Program-made: the position numbers and the translations under genes | NCBI GenBank assembly: GCA_029204225.1 | Contig: CM055101.1 | Location: 6,495,618 to 6,559,617 of the forward strand | Reading direction: 5' to 3' | DNA: 64,000 nucleotides | Source: Diphasiastrum complanatum | Lineage: Eukaryota > Streptophyta > Lycopodiopsida > Lycopodiales > Lycopodiaceae | In this document: in pieces, positions 11,148 to 22,299 of the stretch | Layout of the letters: each line of letters starts with the position of its first letter | How positions within the stretch are numbered: the first letter of the stretch is position 1 | The notes under the pieces: model-generated | The model's database searches: none | Seen by the model: the letters and a program-made list of their open reading frames with translations, nothing else | What the model was told of the DNA's origin: nothing

Positions 11148-11641
11148 GAAACATGAACGAATGGCATCACACACGCATGCGCACAAGCACACACAAACGC
11201 AAATGCACACTCTAAACACTAAAACCTAAACACACATGAGGAGAAAAAAAAATAAGAAAATAGTAGAGTGCTAATAAAAACTCCCGAACCGTACAGTTAT
11301 ATCCTATTCCAGAATGTCGCCACATGCTCCCTCCCTACGACATTTGGGCTTTCTCGTGAAACTTATCATCCAACAAAAAATATTTGAACCATGCCTCTAT
11401 CGGAAGAAAACAAGGGCTACACACCTTTCTAGAATTGGGAGTATTAGTTACCTTTAACTCTTTCATGATATCTCTCTCTCTCTCTCTCCAAATCCCTCAC
11501 TCTCTATTTCTAAGCATGAAACATAACCAATACACAACACATAAATTATGATCCTACAAATTAAAATAACATGAATAGATTAAGATCCTATAAATCAAAG
11601 CAGCATGAACTAGTAAGCATGAAACATAAATCAAAATTTTG

Positions 11642-12398
11642 CATTAGAGAAAATTTGGCTTTGGAAAGGGCCCTATAAGGATTGCCAAGTAGGATGACAA
11701 TTTTTTAGCAATGTAAAATACAAAAATAAAATTTTTTTCTGCCCGTAGTCCTACCCACACAGTCCATATTATGTGCATAATATAGTTCATGGCTGTAAAA
11801 AATCATAACTTTTGAACGGCAGCTTGGATTGAGACAATTATGGTGCCATTAGAAAGCCTCGACAAGAGCTTTTCAATGACACTCAACATGACCCAGTTCC
11901 TAGCTACGGTGAAGAAGTTATGGCCAGTCAAAGTTTTGGTCGGTCAACACCTGGTCAACCCGATGTTTCTTTCAAGTGCAGTTGACCAATTTGACTGGGA
12001 TATCGGGTTGACCAAATGTTGACCGACCAAAACTTTGACTGGACATAACTTCTTCACCATAGTTTGAAACTTGGTCATATTGGATGTCATTGAAAAGCTT
12101 TTGTCGAGGGCTTTCTAATGGCACCATAATCGTCTCAATTCGAGTTGTTGTTCAAAAGTTACATTGTTTTTGCTGAGTTGCATACTATACTACAGATAAA
12201 ATGGCTTATTTACGGGCTGCCCTTGATGCAAAATTACAGTTCTTTTGAAAAGAAAAGAAAATCAATTTGAAGGAGCTACATTACGTAAATTTCAAATTTG
12301 AGTGTTTTGATTGGACCATGTGAAAGAAATTTTTGAAAAAAAATAAATAAAAAGTATCTTTTTCAAAGGCCCCTTTGGTGCTCAAATTTTTTCTAGTG
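11642..12398. mobile_element. Fold-back / CACTA-type MITE-like insertion
   Basis: This 757-bp element has terminal inverted repeats: left CATTAGAGAAAATTTGGC, right (reverse complement) CACTAGAAAAAATTTGAGC. The centre is a long hairpin. About 170 bp on the left (11,800-11,970) is the reverse complement of 11,995-12,165, including GTTGACC and CCAAAACTTTGACTGG blocks. The insertion site is visible because the next tandem unit (about 12,885-12,915) has the same flanks without the element. The CACTA-like termini suggest a non-autonomous CACTA element. A clean 3-bp target duplication is not evident, so the superfamily call is tentative. It has no ORF of its own. Confidence 0.65.
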
Positions 12399-12690
12399 CG
12401 AATTAGGGTAGCATGAACTGGTAATCACGAAACATAAACAAATGGCATCACACACGCACACGACACTCTAAACTCTAAAACCTAAACGCACATGAGAAAA
12501 AAAAAAAAAAACATAGTAGAGTGCTAATCCAAACTCCCGCGTATAGTTATATCCTATTTCAAAATATCACCACATGCTCCCTCTCTACGGTGTTTGGGCT
12601 TTCTTGTGGAACTTATCGTCCAACAAAAAACATTTGAACCACGCCTTTATCGGAAGAAAACAAGGGCTACACACAGTGTTGGTTACCTTT

Positions 12691-12691
<1 letters not shown>

Positions 12692-12753
<62 letters not shown>
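12692..12753. repeat. (CT)n microsatellite, ~62 bp
   Basis: An uninterrupted CT tract in tandem unit 2, at the same relative position as the tracts at about 11,470-11,489, 13,214-13,287 and 13,709-13,837. Confidence 0.95.
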
Positions 12754-12755
<2 letters not shown>

Positions 12756-13212
12756 AATCCCTCGCTCTCTATTTTTAAGCATGAAACATAACCAATCAAC
12801 AACACATTATGATCCTGCAAATTAAAATAACATGAATAGATTAAGATCCTATAAATCAAAGTAACATGAACTAGTAAGCATGAAACATAAATCAAGATTA
12901 AGCAAATTAGGGTAGCATGAACTGGTAATCATGAAACATAAACGAATGGCATCACACATGCACAGGCACACTCTAAACCCTAAAACCTAAACACACACGA
13001 GGAGAAAAAAAAAAACATCGTAGAGTGCTAATCAAAACTCCCAAACCATACGGTTATATCCTATTCCAGAATGTCACCACATGCTCCCTCCCTACGACAT
13101 TTGGGCTTTCTCGTGGAACTTATCATCCAACAAGAAACATTTGAACCACGTCTTTATCGGAAAAAGACAAGGGCTATACACCTTCCTAGAATTGGGGGTA
13201 TTGGTCACCTTT

Positions 13213-13213
<1 letters not shown>

Positions 13214-13287
<74 letters not shown>
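13214..13287. repeat. (CT)n microsatellite, ~74 bp
   Basis: An uninterrupted CT tract in tandem unit 3, flanked by CACCTTTAA and CCAAATCCA as in the other units. Confidence 0.95.
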
Positions 13288-13289
<2 letters not shown>

Positions 13290-13703
13290 AATCCATCACT
13301 CTCTATTTCTAAGCATGAAACATAACCAATACACAACACATAAATTATGATACTGCAAATTAAAATAACATGAATAGATTAAGATCCTATAAATCAAAGT
13401 AGCATGAACTAGTAAGCATGAAACATAAATGAATAGCATCACACACGCACACGCACACGCACACGCACACTCTAAACCTTAAAATCTAAACACACACGAG
13501 GAGAAAAAAACAAAAGAACATAGTAGAGTGCTAATCAAAACTCCTGAACCGTACGGTTATATCCTATTCCAGAATGTCACCACATGCTCCCTCCCTACAG
13601 CATTTGGGCTTTCTCGTAGAACTTATCGTCCAACAAGAAACATTTGAACCATGCCTTTATCGAAAGAAAACGAGGGTTACACACCTTCCTAATTAGGAGT
13701 GTT

Positions 13704-13914
<211 letters not shown>

Positions 13915-14296
13915 GCTCTCTATTTCTAAGCATGAAAACATAACTAATACACAAATTAGATTAGCACAAACTAGTAAGCTTGAAACATTAATTATGTATA
14001 CCACAAATTTTGAGAGTGGAGATCATTTGTTTTCTTAGGCCAACTATGGAGTTCTCCAACATGTTCATAAAAACACTAGCGGAGAAGTGTCGTCATTTCA
14101 AGGACAAACGTAATCAAGAAGGTAGCATGAAGGCCTCAATGCAGTGAAAGAATCTAGAAAATGTGGTGGTGTTGAGTCAAAATGTATCAACTAGGACGAG
14201 AATTTTGTAATCTTGATATAATAGTTGAGGTGGTAATAATCTAGTATTGTTTAGACACAAATTGCCAATGTTTACCATATCTGTTTTTTAATGTAA

Positions 14297-14950
14297 GAGC
14301 AGAGGTCAGAATGGACCTCGGAATAAAAGATGGTATAGTACCTTGCATAGATCCAGATATACCGAGGTCTATTCCGACCTCCATTGATTCCCACCAATTA
14401 TCAACAGATCCATCAATAAATGTACAGATTTGTTTCTAAAATGTGTAGATGTATTTTCATAAATCATAATGTAGAATAAAATTGAATGTATTCCTATACT
14501 GCAAAGCGTGCATCTACAACAAAAGATAGGAGATAAACATTTATGAGCAGAGGTATATAATCTAACATTCATGGGCTTGTAACAATCTAGCATATAATCT
14601 CTCTATGAATTGTGAAAAATGTATGAGCAGAGGTTGGAATGGACCTCGGAATAACAGATGGTATACTATCTTAAACAGATCCAGATATTCCGAGGTCTGT
14701 TATGACCTCCACTAATTCTCACCCCAGTTGAAAGATGTACCCATTATCAACAGATTCATCAATAAAAGTATAGATTTCTTTCTAGGATGTGCATGTATGT
14801 TTTCATGAATCCTAATGAAAATAACGCTGAATGTAGTTCTACACTACAAAATGTGGATCTACAACAAAAAAATAGGAGACAAACTACTACAATACTATAC
14901 AAGTACCTGGAACTGCTACTAGTTGTGTTAGTTAGCTGCTTGGATGATGC
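14297..14950. repeat. Two tandem units of ~328 bp with an internal inverted motif
   Basis: Units start at 14,297 and 14,625 with GAGCAGAGGT(C/T)(A/G)GAATGGAC. Each contains ATGGTATA, CAGATCCAGATAT and then the reverse complement of its own start (CCGAGGTCT, CGACCTCC or TGACCTCC), so each holds a loose stem with arms of about 20 bp. A fainter third start lies near 15,135 (AACAGAGGTCGGAACAGAC). They sit just beyond the 3' end of the minus-strand Copia element, but I could not show that they are its LTR. Confidence 0.7.
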
Positions 14951-15264
14951 TAGAGCCAAAGAATCGGCATAAAAAACTACAAAACAATTTCATATCAAGA
15001 ACCCATGTAGCAAATCCTCATGGGAAAATCATAGAACTGGTCAGGACAATTGAATAGTCTTCTAAAAAAAACACCCAAGTTTTACAAATGTATCATAAAT
15101 TCACAGATCTGTCATTTGAAAGATAAAAAAAAACTGTCAACAGAGGTCGGAACAGACGTCAGAATAGACACTGGTATGCTGCTAGAACTAGCATGATTTA
15201 TTTTGAGCTCCATTTTGACCTTGAAAGTACCTCGGGAAGCTGCTATGATTATCTACTTGAAATG

Positions 15265-16230
15265 CTATGATGAATATTGGTCCAATATCCAATAATGAAA
15301 TCTACAAACAAAAACCAATTTATTTAGTTTAGTATCACAAAAAAAATAGTTGTAACAAATTAATTCTAGAAAAAAGGCAACAAACATCCATATGCAATCC
15401 AGCATATCCACCATTGGATCGCCAGCCTCTTCGTGTTTCGTGTCTTCAGATATTCGAGTTTTGCGAACAAGTTCGTCAGTCGAGGGGCCGCAAGCTAGCA
15501 AGGCTTTGTATTCAGAAACACTTTGTTTCTTCAGCTCCCTCTCAAAGCATGGTAGCCTTATGATTCTTAGACTGTTCCTTTGCTTCTCAAAAAGTCCTTT
15601 GTCCAGACCCTTTGTGAAGATGTCAGCAACCATATCTTTCGTTCCGATGAAGGTGGTCTGCATCATCTTCTTCTCAATCAGATCTCTGATCAAGTGATAC
15701 TTGATCGCAATGTGCTTCGTCCTGGAATGGAAAACGAGATCCTTCGTGAGGTGTACTGCAGAGGTGTTGTCCATCTGCAAGATCAGTGGCTCGTTCCTTG
15801 TTTCGCCCAATTCGTCCAGGAACTGCCTTAGCCAAATTATTTCATTGGCCATCTTTGCTGCTGCTACGTACTCTGCTTCGCAGGACGACTGGGCTACAAT
15901 GGTCTACTTCTTGCTGACCCAGAGAACTGCTGCTCCTGATGAAATGGTGCATCCTCTTGAGACGCTTTTACAGTCGTCCTTGAGAGATGCCTAGCTAGCG
16001 TCACTATAGGAAAGTATCCTGAAATCTGCACCACGACAATAACACAAGCCATAATCCCTCATTAATTGAAGATATTGCAAAATTCATTTTGCAATCTTCC
16101 AATGTGTCGAGCCTGGATTCGTGCAGAATTGGCTCATCCTGAATACTGCATAAGCAATATCAGGATGTGTGTTGTCTTCAAGGTACATCAGTAAACCTAT
16201 CAGCCTTCTGTAGGGAGTGAGCTACATCTG
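15265..16230 (-). pseudogene. Copia pol, RNase H domain and C-terminus (broken)
   Basis: This is the last domain of the Copia polyprotein; RNase H removes the RNA strand during reverse transcription. From 16,230 downward the reading gives YRRLIGLLMYLEDNTHPDIA, then YSDAS, then AQSSCEAEYVAAAKMANEII. It continues with LQMDNTSAVHLTKDLVFHSR and TKHIAIKYHLIRD, ending near FEKQRNSLRIIRL. The acidic residues of YSDAS, CEAEY and MDN are present. Stops interrupt the reading just before TIVAQSSCEAEY and near YRRLIG. The frame continues into a tail, ALLACGPSTDELVRKTRI, whose DNA also occurs inverted at 20,536-20,618. Confidence 0.85.
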
Positions 16231-17052
16231 TTATCTTTCTTCTTTAGTCTTTGGATAGTCGTCATTTGTTAGCACTGTTTTTGCAAGCATTGGGGTGTTC
16301 GCTCCTTTGCAGTTCAGCATCCCAAAATCCTCTAGGATCTTCTGGGTGTATCTGGACTGGTGAAGGTATAACTTGCCTTTCTCATAGTCTCTTTCAATTT
16401 GTAAGCCTAGGTAACACCTAGCTTCTCCCAGATCCACTATCTCAAAATGTTTCGAGATGTCTGTCTTTACTTCAGCAATTAGCTGCTCACTCCTACAAAG
16501 TATCAGAGTGTCGTCCACATATACATCCACTATGATGATCTGCCCATTTGTAACTCTGACATACACATTGGAGTCAGCCAACAGAGGCTTGAATCCCAAT
16601 GATTTTAGGTCTTGATCCTTCTTCTTATACCATTGTTGGTCTGATTGCTTCAGATCGTAGATGTTTCTATGCATTTTGCATACATAGTCAGGAAGGGAAT
16701 TCGAGACAAATCCTGGGGGTTGATCCATGTAGACCTCTTCGTTTAATTTGCCATGCAAGAAGGTTGTCTTCTCGTCCAGAATGTGGATCCTGAGGTCATA
16801 AGCTGCTGCATATGCAAACAACAATCGTAGGGACGAATGTTTGATGACAGGAGAGAAGGTTTCAGAATAGTCAATACCGTATCTCTGAGAGAAACCCTTC
16901 GCCACCAGTCTTGTCTTGTATTTTGTCACACTCTCGTCTGGTCCACATTTGAGTTTGAAAACCCATTTGCATTTGATAGTCTTGCGCTTATGAGGTAATG
17001 GCTCCAACATCCATACCTGGTTTTTCCTCATGGACTCCATCTCTTCGTTCAT
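16231..17052 (-). pseudogene. Copia pol, reverse transcriptase domain
   Basis: Copies the element RNA into DNA. It begins MNEEMESMRKNQVW, followed by CKWVFKLKC and YKTRLVAKGFSQRYGIDY. Then come ETFSPV and LRLLFAYAAAYDL, and FLHGKLNEEVYMDQPPGF. The catalytic box is VDVYVDDTLILC, followed by LGLQIERD and KLYLHQSRYTQKILEDFGM. The YVDD active site is intact and the first acidic position is kept in the variant ILDEKTTFLHG. The usual GLKQSPRQWY reads DLKQSDQQWY, so it has drifted. This is one continuous frame of 273 codons in an otherwise broken polyprotein. Confidence 0.92.
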
Positions 17053-17410
17053 GGCTTGGATCTATTTGTTGTCCTTTTCTGGACCTTATGTCGCCTCCTC
17101 GAATGTCTGTGGTTCGCCACTGAACCCGCAGAAATCTTCTGATGTGAAAGCTGAGCTGCTTGGCACAAATATTGTTGGAGCTCTTTGTGGTCTTATCGAC
17201 CTTCTGGGAGATCCTCCCGGAAAAGCTATGCCTTTGCCCTTGTCTGCTCTGCTTAGTCCGGAACCATCTTGGTTTACAAAAACTGTGGTGGTAGGCTGCC
17301 TCTTGAATCTCTAATGGGAGACGACTCTAAAATCTTCGTTTTTGTATTCTTCCTTTGCTCCCTTTAACGTTGGCGGTAGGTCATAGTACTGTCTTTCCAG
17401 AACTTCATAG

Positions 17411-18481
17411 CTAACAAGGTTTTCGTTGGCCATTGACCTGCTCTCGTCGAATTTGACATCCCTCACTGATTCTGTAGTATGACGAATTATTGTTATAACC
17501 TACCAGAAACCCTTGCTCGGCTTTCTCATCAAGCTTCTTGCAAAGCTTATCAGGAATATGTGCATATGTTGTACAGCCAAATATTCTTACGTGAGACAGG
17601 TTGGGCTTTCTACCCCACCATAGCTCATGTGGTGTCGTGTGAGGAACACCAGATTTACCTGTCTTGTTCTGGATGTATGTGGCTGTAGCTACTGCTTCAG
17701 CCCACAGTGCCCTTGGAGCCTTCGAATAGGCCATCATGCATCTGGCTGCTTCCATTAGGGTCATGTTCTTTCGTTCAGCACCACCATTGTGCTGCGGTGT
17801 GTAGGCTGCAGTTCTTCTGTGAATGATGCCATGATCATTGCATAAATTAATGAAGCGATTCGAGATATATTCGCCACCTCGATCTATTCTAATTTGCTTC
17901 ACCTTGCTACCTGTGCATCTCTCAGTCCAATTCACATATTCTATGAATTTGTCGAGTGCTTCAGATTTATTCTGAATAGAATACACTCTGGCAAACTTGC
18001 TATAATCATCAATGAAGGTTATATAATATTTTGAACCTCCTACTGAGATCACGTTGAATGGACCACAGATGTCAGAGTGCACCAGCTCTAGAATCTTTGT
18101 TGTTCTGTAGGAGTCTTTGACGAATGGTGTGCGTGATATCTTGCCTTTCAAACATGCATCACAGATGGCCGAATTGGTTGCATTCGAGATGTTGACCCCT
18201 ATTATTGCTCTATGATGAGTTGCCTGGTAGAGTGCCATTGAGTTCATGTGGCAGAGTCTTCTGTGCCACATAGTGTCTGGCGAGTCGTCATGAGTCTGAT
18301 GCACCTGATCTGCAAATAGGCATACCTTCAGATGATATAGATTCTCTTTTCTTCTACCTTGAGCAATGAGTGTGCTGGTGTTGGCATCAATCATGTTGCA
18401 TGCTTCGTTAGAAAACGTCATACGCATCCTTGCATCTGCTATTCTTGCTACAAAGAGCAAGTCTTGTTGTAGAGTTGGCAC
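17411..18481 (-). pseudogene. Copia pol, GAG-pre-integrase and integrase domains
   Basis: Inserts the cDNA into the genome. Zinc-binding HHCC residues are visible in WHRRLCHMN and CDACLKGK. The core follows with HSDICGPF, IDDYSKFARVY, IRIDRGGEYIS and the third acidic residue in TPQHNGGAERKN. All three DDE positions are therefore present. The C-terminal part (PHELWWGRKPNLSHVRIFGC, AHIPDKLCKKLDEKAEQGF) closely resembles the Copia fragment at 31.8 kb. The frame then loses register near 17,450, before the linker that precedes RT. Confidence 0.92.
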
Positions 18482-18499
18482 GAATAGAACGTCTTCGAG

Positions 18500-18970
18500 T
18501 CATCTATCTCTGTCGTTGGTGTTGAGCCAGAGTGAACCAATACCGTTCACTTGATGTTTGGATCCATCTCCAAAAACTATGAATCTTGAGGGATCTGCAC
18601 TTCTGAAATCAGACATGATTCGTCTTGATGTCACGAAGTGCGAGGTGGCTCCTGAATCCATGATCACCTCATGTGTGTCATACGTTGATGCTACACACAC
18701 ATCTTCACAGATGTAGGCGGTCGAACAATTTTTGTTCGTTCTTTCTTCGCCCATCTTTGAGCTCTCGGGCTCCTCGACATAGGAAGAACTATTATCGTTC
18801 TCCTGTCTATTATGTGCTGATCTGTTTCTTGGGTTCTGGCGGCAATCCATGGCTGCATGACCCTTTTTATGGCAATGGATACACTCAATCTTGCAATTGA
18901 GCCAGCAGGTATCTACTGTATGCCTGTCTCTTCTGCATCTCGTGCAGGTCTTCTTGTCGGCATCTTGTCG
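18500..18970 (-). pseudogene. Copia gag zinc knuckles and aspartic protease
   Basis: Two tandem CCHC zinc knuckles are readable around 18,960-18,850: CTRCRRDRHTVDTC and CIHCHKKGHAAMDC. Both fit C-x2-C-x4-H-x4-C, the RNA-binding motif of Gag. The protease motif VIMDSGATSHFV follows at about 18,650, then FGDGSKHQVNGIGSLWL. The knuckles and the protease are in one frame from MDCRQ onward. A short frame loss at about 18,500 separates this from the integrase frame. Confidence 0.9.
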
Positions 18971-18991
18971 TTTCGACCTTCCTTTGGTCTT

Positions 18992-19497
18992 CTAGTTGCT
19001 TTCGCTGGTCCCCCTCTGCTTGTTGGTCATGATCCTGCCTCTGATTCGACTCCCTCTTAGGCTTGAGCTATTTCTTTGATTTTTCTTTGTTGTCATAGAG
19101 TGTCTAGTCAGAATCATCTTTGTGATCAAGATGCTCTCTGGCCTCGACTTCCTCTCGAATCTCGACAATCGCTTTTCGAGGTTCGTGGTAGGATCTTTTG
19201 CAAGGAAGGTTCGTGTCATTTGGAAAGATCTGGGCAATGATCTCAACAGATATGTGAGCTGCTTCTCAGTTGATACTGCATTTTCTACTCCTGAGTTGTG
19301 TAGTGATAGAAATAGATCCTTCATCTTTCTCACAAAATATGTGAGGTCTTTTCCATCCCACTACGATTCGTCAACAGATCTTCCAGCATCATAATCTGAC
19401 TTCTTGATTTCGCCTGAAATCTTGTGAGTAGTGTATCCCACATCTCCTTAGCTTTGGAGAGTGTAGCCTGGTCAAGTGTAAGACTATCTTCACACAT
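18992..19497 (-). pseudogene. Copia gag, 5'-truncated
   Basis: Gag capsid-like region (UBN2/DUF4219 type). At about 19,495-19,430 the reading is CEDSLTLDQATLSKAKEMWD; further on it reads RKMKDLFLSLHNSG and TYLLRSLPRSFQMTRTFL. Homology to gag stops abruptly near 19,497 and no minus-strand primer site or 5' LTR follows. The element was truncated at its 5' end or interrupted there. Confidence 0.8.
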
Positions 19498-20535
19498 TTA
19501 GATTTTGCAATGATATAAAACTCTCGTTCATGTTTAAAATATGACATTTTGCGGTATTCAACAAAGTCTCAGCTTGAATTCTTCGAAAATCCAAAGCTCT
19601 ACAATAACCAAGAAGATTGTGCGTATCCTACGCAACAAATCTTAATAAACTATGTACAACAGAAAACTAAGGAGGAACATTTGTGAATGGATTGGGTGGA
19701 TACAAATCACCTTTTACCCAGAGGTCGATATTTTTTCTGCCTTCTAATCTCCAACAATGCATCTCATGTGGGCTTAATGCAATACCCCATGCAACTTTGC
19801 TTGTGGAATACTCCTTATTTAATTTCACATGCAAGTGATATTTTGTTGTCATTGTGAAAATGCCTAAGTTAAAAGAAACAGAAATGGCAAACCTTTTGAT
19901 GTCCTCTAAACAGATGAGCTTAATAAACAAATTTGCATAATGATGGGTTTAGATTTCCATGTGAAATGAACATAGTGTAAGGTTATTAGACAAATTTTCA
20001 AATTCAAATTGCATATGGGACTTTATTGATGCCTATAGTATTGTCTCATACCAAGGACCCTTGTAACTTACCTACTAGAGTTTATCCAAAAAACCTACAA
20101 AAGTCTATGGAAATGGGTCCTAAAACTAGCCTTAACTCAAGCCCACTCTATATGTTAACCCAAGGTAAAGGTGCCACATAGTTTTGATTAGAGCTGTAGC
20201 CGCCATGAGCTATGGAGGATAATATGCATAATTTGTGGAAGACCCATGGGCAGAAAACATGTGCATGAACCATTGACCATCAAACCTGCGAGTGAGTGTG
20301 ATGTGAGAACCTGTGAATCCAAAGAGAGAAGCGCAGGCAGAAAGCATCTATGGGCGTTTGAGAAACACTTGTCTGAGGGAGACATAAGAATCCATTGAGA
20401 ATGGATACATTCTGAATTCCTATGCTATTTGATAACACCCATGGAAGAGGAAGAGATTGTAATCGAATTGACCCATTGAAGATTGAGTAATCTGACCAAT
20501 TGACAATAGTTCACAGCCCATGATTGCATGGCAAT
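19498..20535. other. Non-coding stretch between Copia fragments
   Basis: No supported gene. Short frames such as 19,667-19,930 have no recognisable motif. This DNA separates the truncated 5' end of the minus-strand Copia element from the plus-strand Copia LTR region and shows no repeat partner in the window. Confidence 0.4.
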
Positions 20536-20852
20536 TAGCCTTGCTAGCTTGTGGCCCCTCGACTGACGAACATGTTAGCGAAACTAGAATATTTGAAGAC
20601 ACGAAACACAAAGAGTTTCGCGAACATGAAAGTCAACGAAGACGAAGACCAACATGTTCGCGAACTCGAACATCCGAAGACGTGAAACACGAAGAGTTTC
20701 ACGAACACAAACGAGATTTCCTTGCGGTCCTATACGAGAGAAAGGAAAACGAGGTAAACGAAACCAACGATGGAACTGAAACCGTTTTGTCCTTGCGCTC
20801 CAAGGAGTACCACCAGAGATCACGCAAGTACCAGAAGTATAGAGATCTGACC
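20536..20852 (+). repeat. Copia-associated segment, partly inverted copy of 15,435-15,517, with an internal tandem repeat
   Basis: The first 83 bp (AGCCTTGCTAGCTTG..., ACTGACGAAC, GAAGACACGAAACAC) match the tail of the minus-strand Copia pol at 15,517-15,435 in inverted orientation. Within the segment, AACATGTT(A/C)GCGAACT.GAA...GAAGAC.(C/T)GAAACAC.AAGAGTTTC occurs twice, about 94 bp apart. The stretch is open in one frame (20,520-20,855), but the peptide is a repeat translation rich in Arg/Glu/His. It ends where the Copia LTR probably begins. Confidence 0.6.
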
Positions 20853-21560
20853 TGATGGCATGACGTCAGTAGATACTCCCTAGGTCATGGCTAAACTGCC
20901 ACTCTTGTAATTCTCTGGTTAGTTGTAGATGGTTAATCACTCTAATCTTAGATTTGCATAGAGAGACTGTATTTACTGAATAACACTTGACATATATCAA
21001 TAGGATACACAATGTGTAACTATGTAAGAAAGAAGAACAAGAAGTAGTCTGATGCTACCAAGCAATCAAGATGAAAAACAGACAGAAGTTCCGTCTGCGT
21101 GCGAAAAGACAATTCTGTCTAGGATCAAAAGATCTGATTGTCTACTAGTAAAGCGAGACTAATACTCGTGAGAGAACTGTGATTTTCTCACGCCAACGCA
21201 GTGTGTGGATTTGCATGCAGTGTCCTGAAGAAATCAGAGAAAATCAATATAGATTATTTTTTGCTTGTGTCTGATCTTGAATGTCGAATGCTTTTGCTGT
21301 TTATTTTAATATCTCTGAGTTTTCTTGTTGAATTCTGCACCTTGGTTGAAATGAAGTCAAATCCTATATAATTTTTATGAACGTAGATCAGTAGTACCTG
21401 ACTACCCTCTGGAGGATTGTAGGAGTGTTTCAGCTGGCAGTGCGCAGCGAACACATCTGAACTCCATCCGAATCTCGAAAGAGAGTCGCGAATGTCTTCA
21501 TGAAATTTTTCTTCTCACAATTCTCATCATTCATATCGGAGCACCGCTCGACTCCCAACA
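20853..21560 (+). mobile_element. Probable Copia 5' LTR
   Basis: The 3' border is fixed: CCCAACA, then one base, then the primer site TGGTATCAGAGC at 21,562. The 5' border is a guess, placed at the TGATGGCATGACG at 20,853, which gives a TG...CA unit of about 708 bp. A CCTATATAA-like TATA stretch occurs at about 21,363. No second LTR was found in the window, and the downstream gag is cut short. Confidence 0.5.
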
Positions 21561-21561
21561 G

Positions 21562-21573
21562 TGGTATCAGAGC
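21562..21573 (+). promoter_or_regulatory. Primer binding site, tRNA-iMet type
   Basis: TGGTATCAGAGC is the standard plant primer site complementary to the 3' end of initiator tRNA-Met. It stands one base after the CA end of the LTR and 140 bp before a Copia gag ATG. A second, imperfect copy (TGGTATTAGAGCC) follows 32 bp later. Confidence 0.9.
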
Positions 21574-21711
21574 GATGACTTGATTCTCTTCAGTGGTATT
21601 AGAGCCACCTTGTCATATTCTGACATAGCCGAGAAGCTAGCAGATCCAGGAGGCCAAGCATTCAGACAATCAACCAAACGACAAAAAAAAAAAAAAAGAC
21701 TTCAAGAAGCA

Positions 21712-21951
21712 ATGGCTTCAATCAACACCATGCAGAACAAGATCTGCACTATACTTAATTCTTCAAAATATAACATTCTAGCCTGGAAATTTAAGACATC
21801 TTTGATACTCAAGGGCGAAGGACTCTTCCCCTGGGTGGATGGCACAGAAGAAATGCCTACGACAACAGGCAATGAGCTACGCGAATGGAAGGAGAAAAAC
21901 GACAAGGCAGTAGCCTTGCTATCATCTTCCATACATTGGTTGAAGAAGTAA
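21712..21951 (+). pseudogene. Copia gag N-terminal fragment
   Basis: The ATG at 21,712 opens MASINTMQNKICTILNSSKY, followed by NILAWKFKTSLILKGEGLFPW. These fit the start of Copia Gag (the .NY..W...M...L pattern of the UBN2/DUF4219 family). Only about 79 residues are present; a stop follows SSIHWLKK and the DNA afterwards is an unrelated repeat cluster. This is a 3'-truncated element. Its family differs from the one at 47.98 kb, judged by the divergent gag. Confidence 0.75.
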
Positions 21952-22299
21952 CAAGTCTTTAAAAAAAATTGAAGAATTGGAATATTCAAATAGTTCTCTT
22001 CAAAAGACAATATATCAAAAAGGGCCCCTGTCAAATGTAAAAGTCAACATAAAATGTAAGTGACTAAATGAGTCAAGTATTCCAAAAACTTTCCTCCTAC
22101 TTTTGCATCAAGGAGGCAAGTTTCCTGCTACTCATATTTTTAGCCAATTTTTAGACTTTTGGCTTCCTTCTTGTTTCAAACTCAATCGGTAAACTTTAAA
22201 ACCAGTCGGCTGGTTGTAGGACTTCGACGGTTCATTGTGAGCACTGGTCCAAGGAAAGTAAATTTTCATTCTTTACGTGAAATTGCTAATTTAGGGCCA

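Noticed and set aside
20520-20855. A charged 111-codon protein
   Set aside because: It is the translation of a Copia-edge segment with an internal ~94-bp repeat, not an independent gene.
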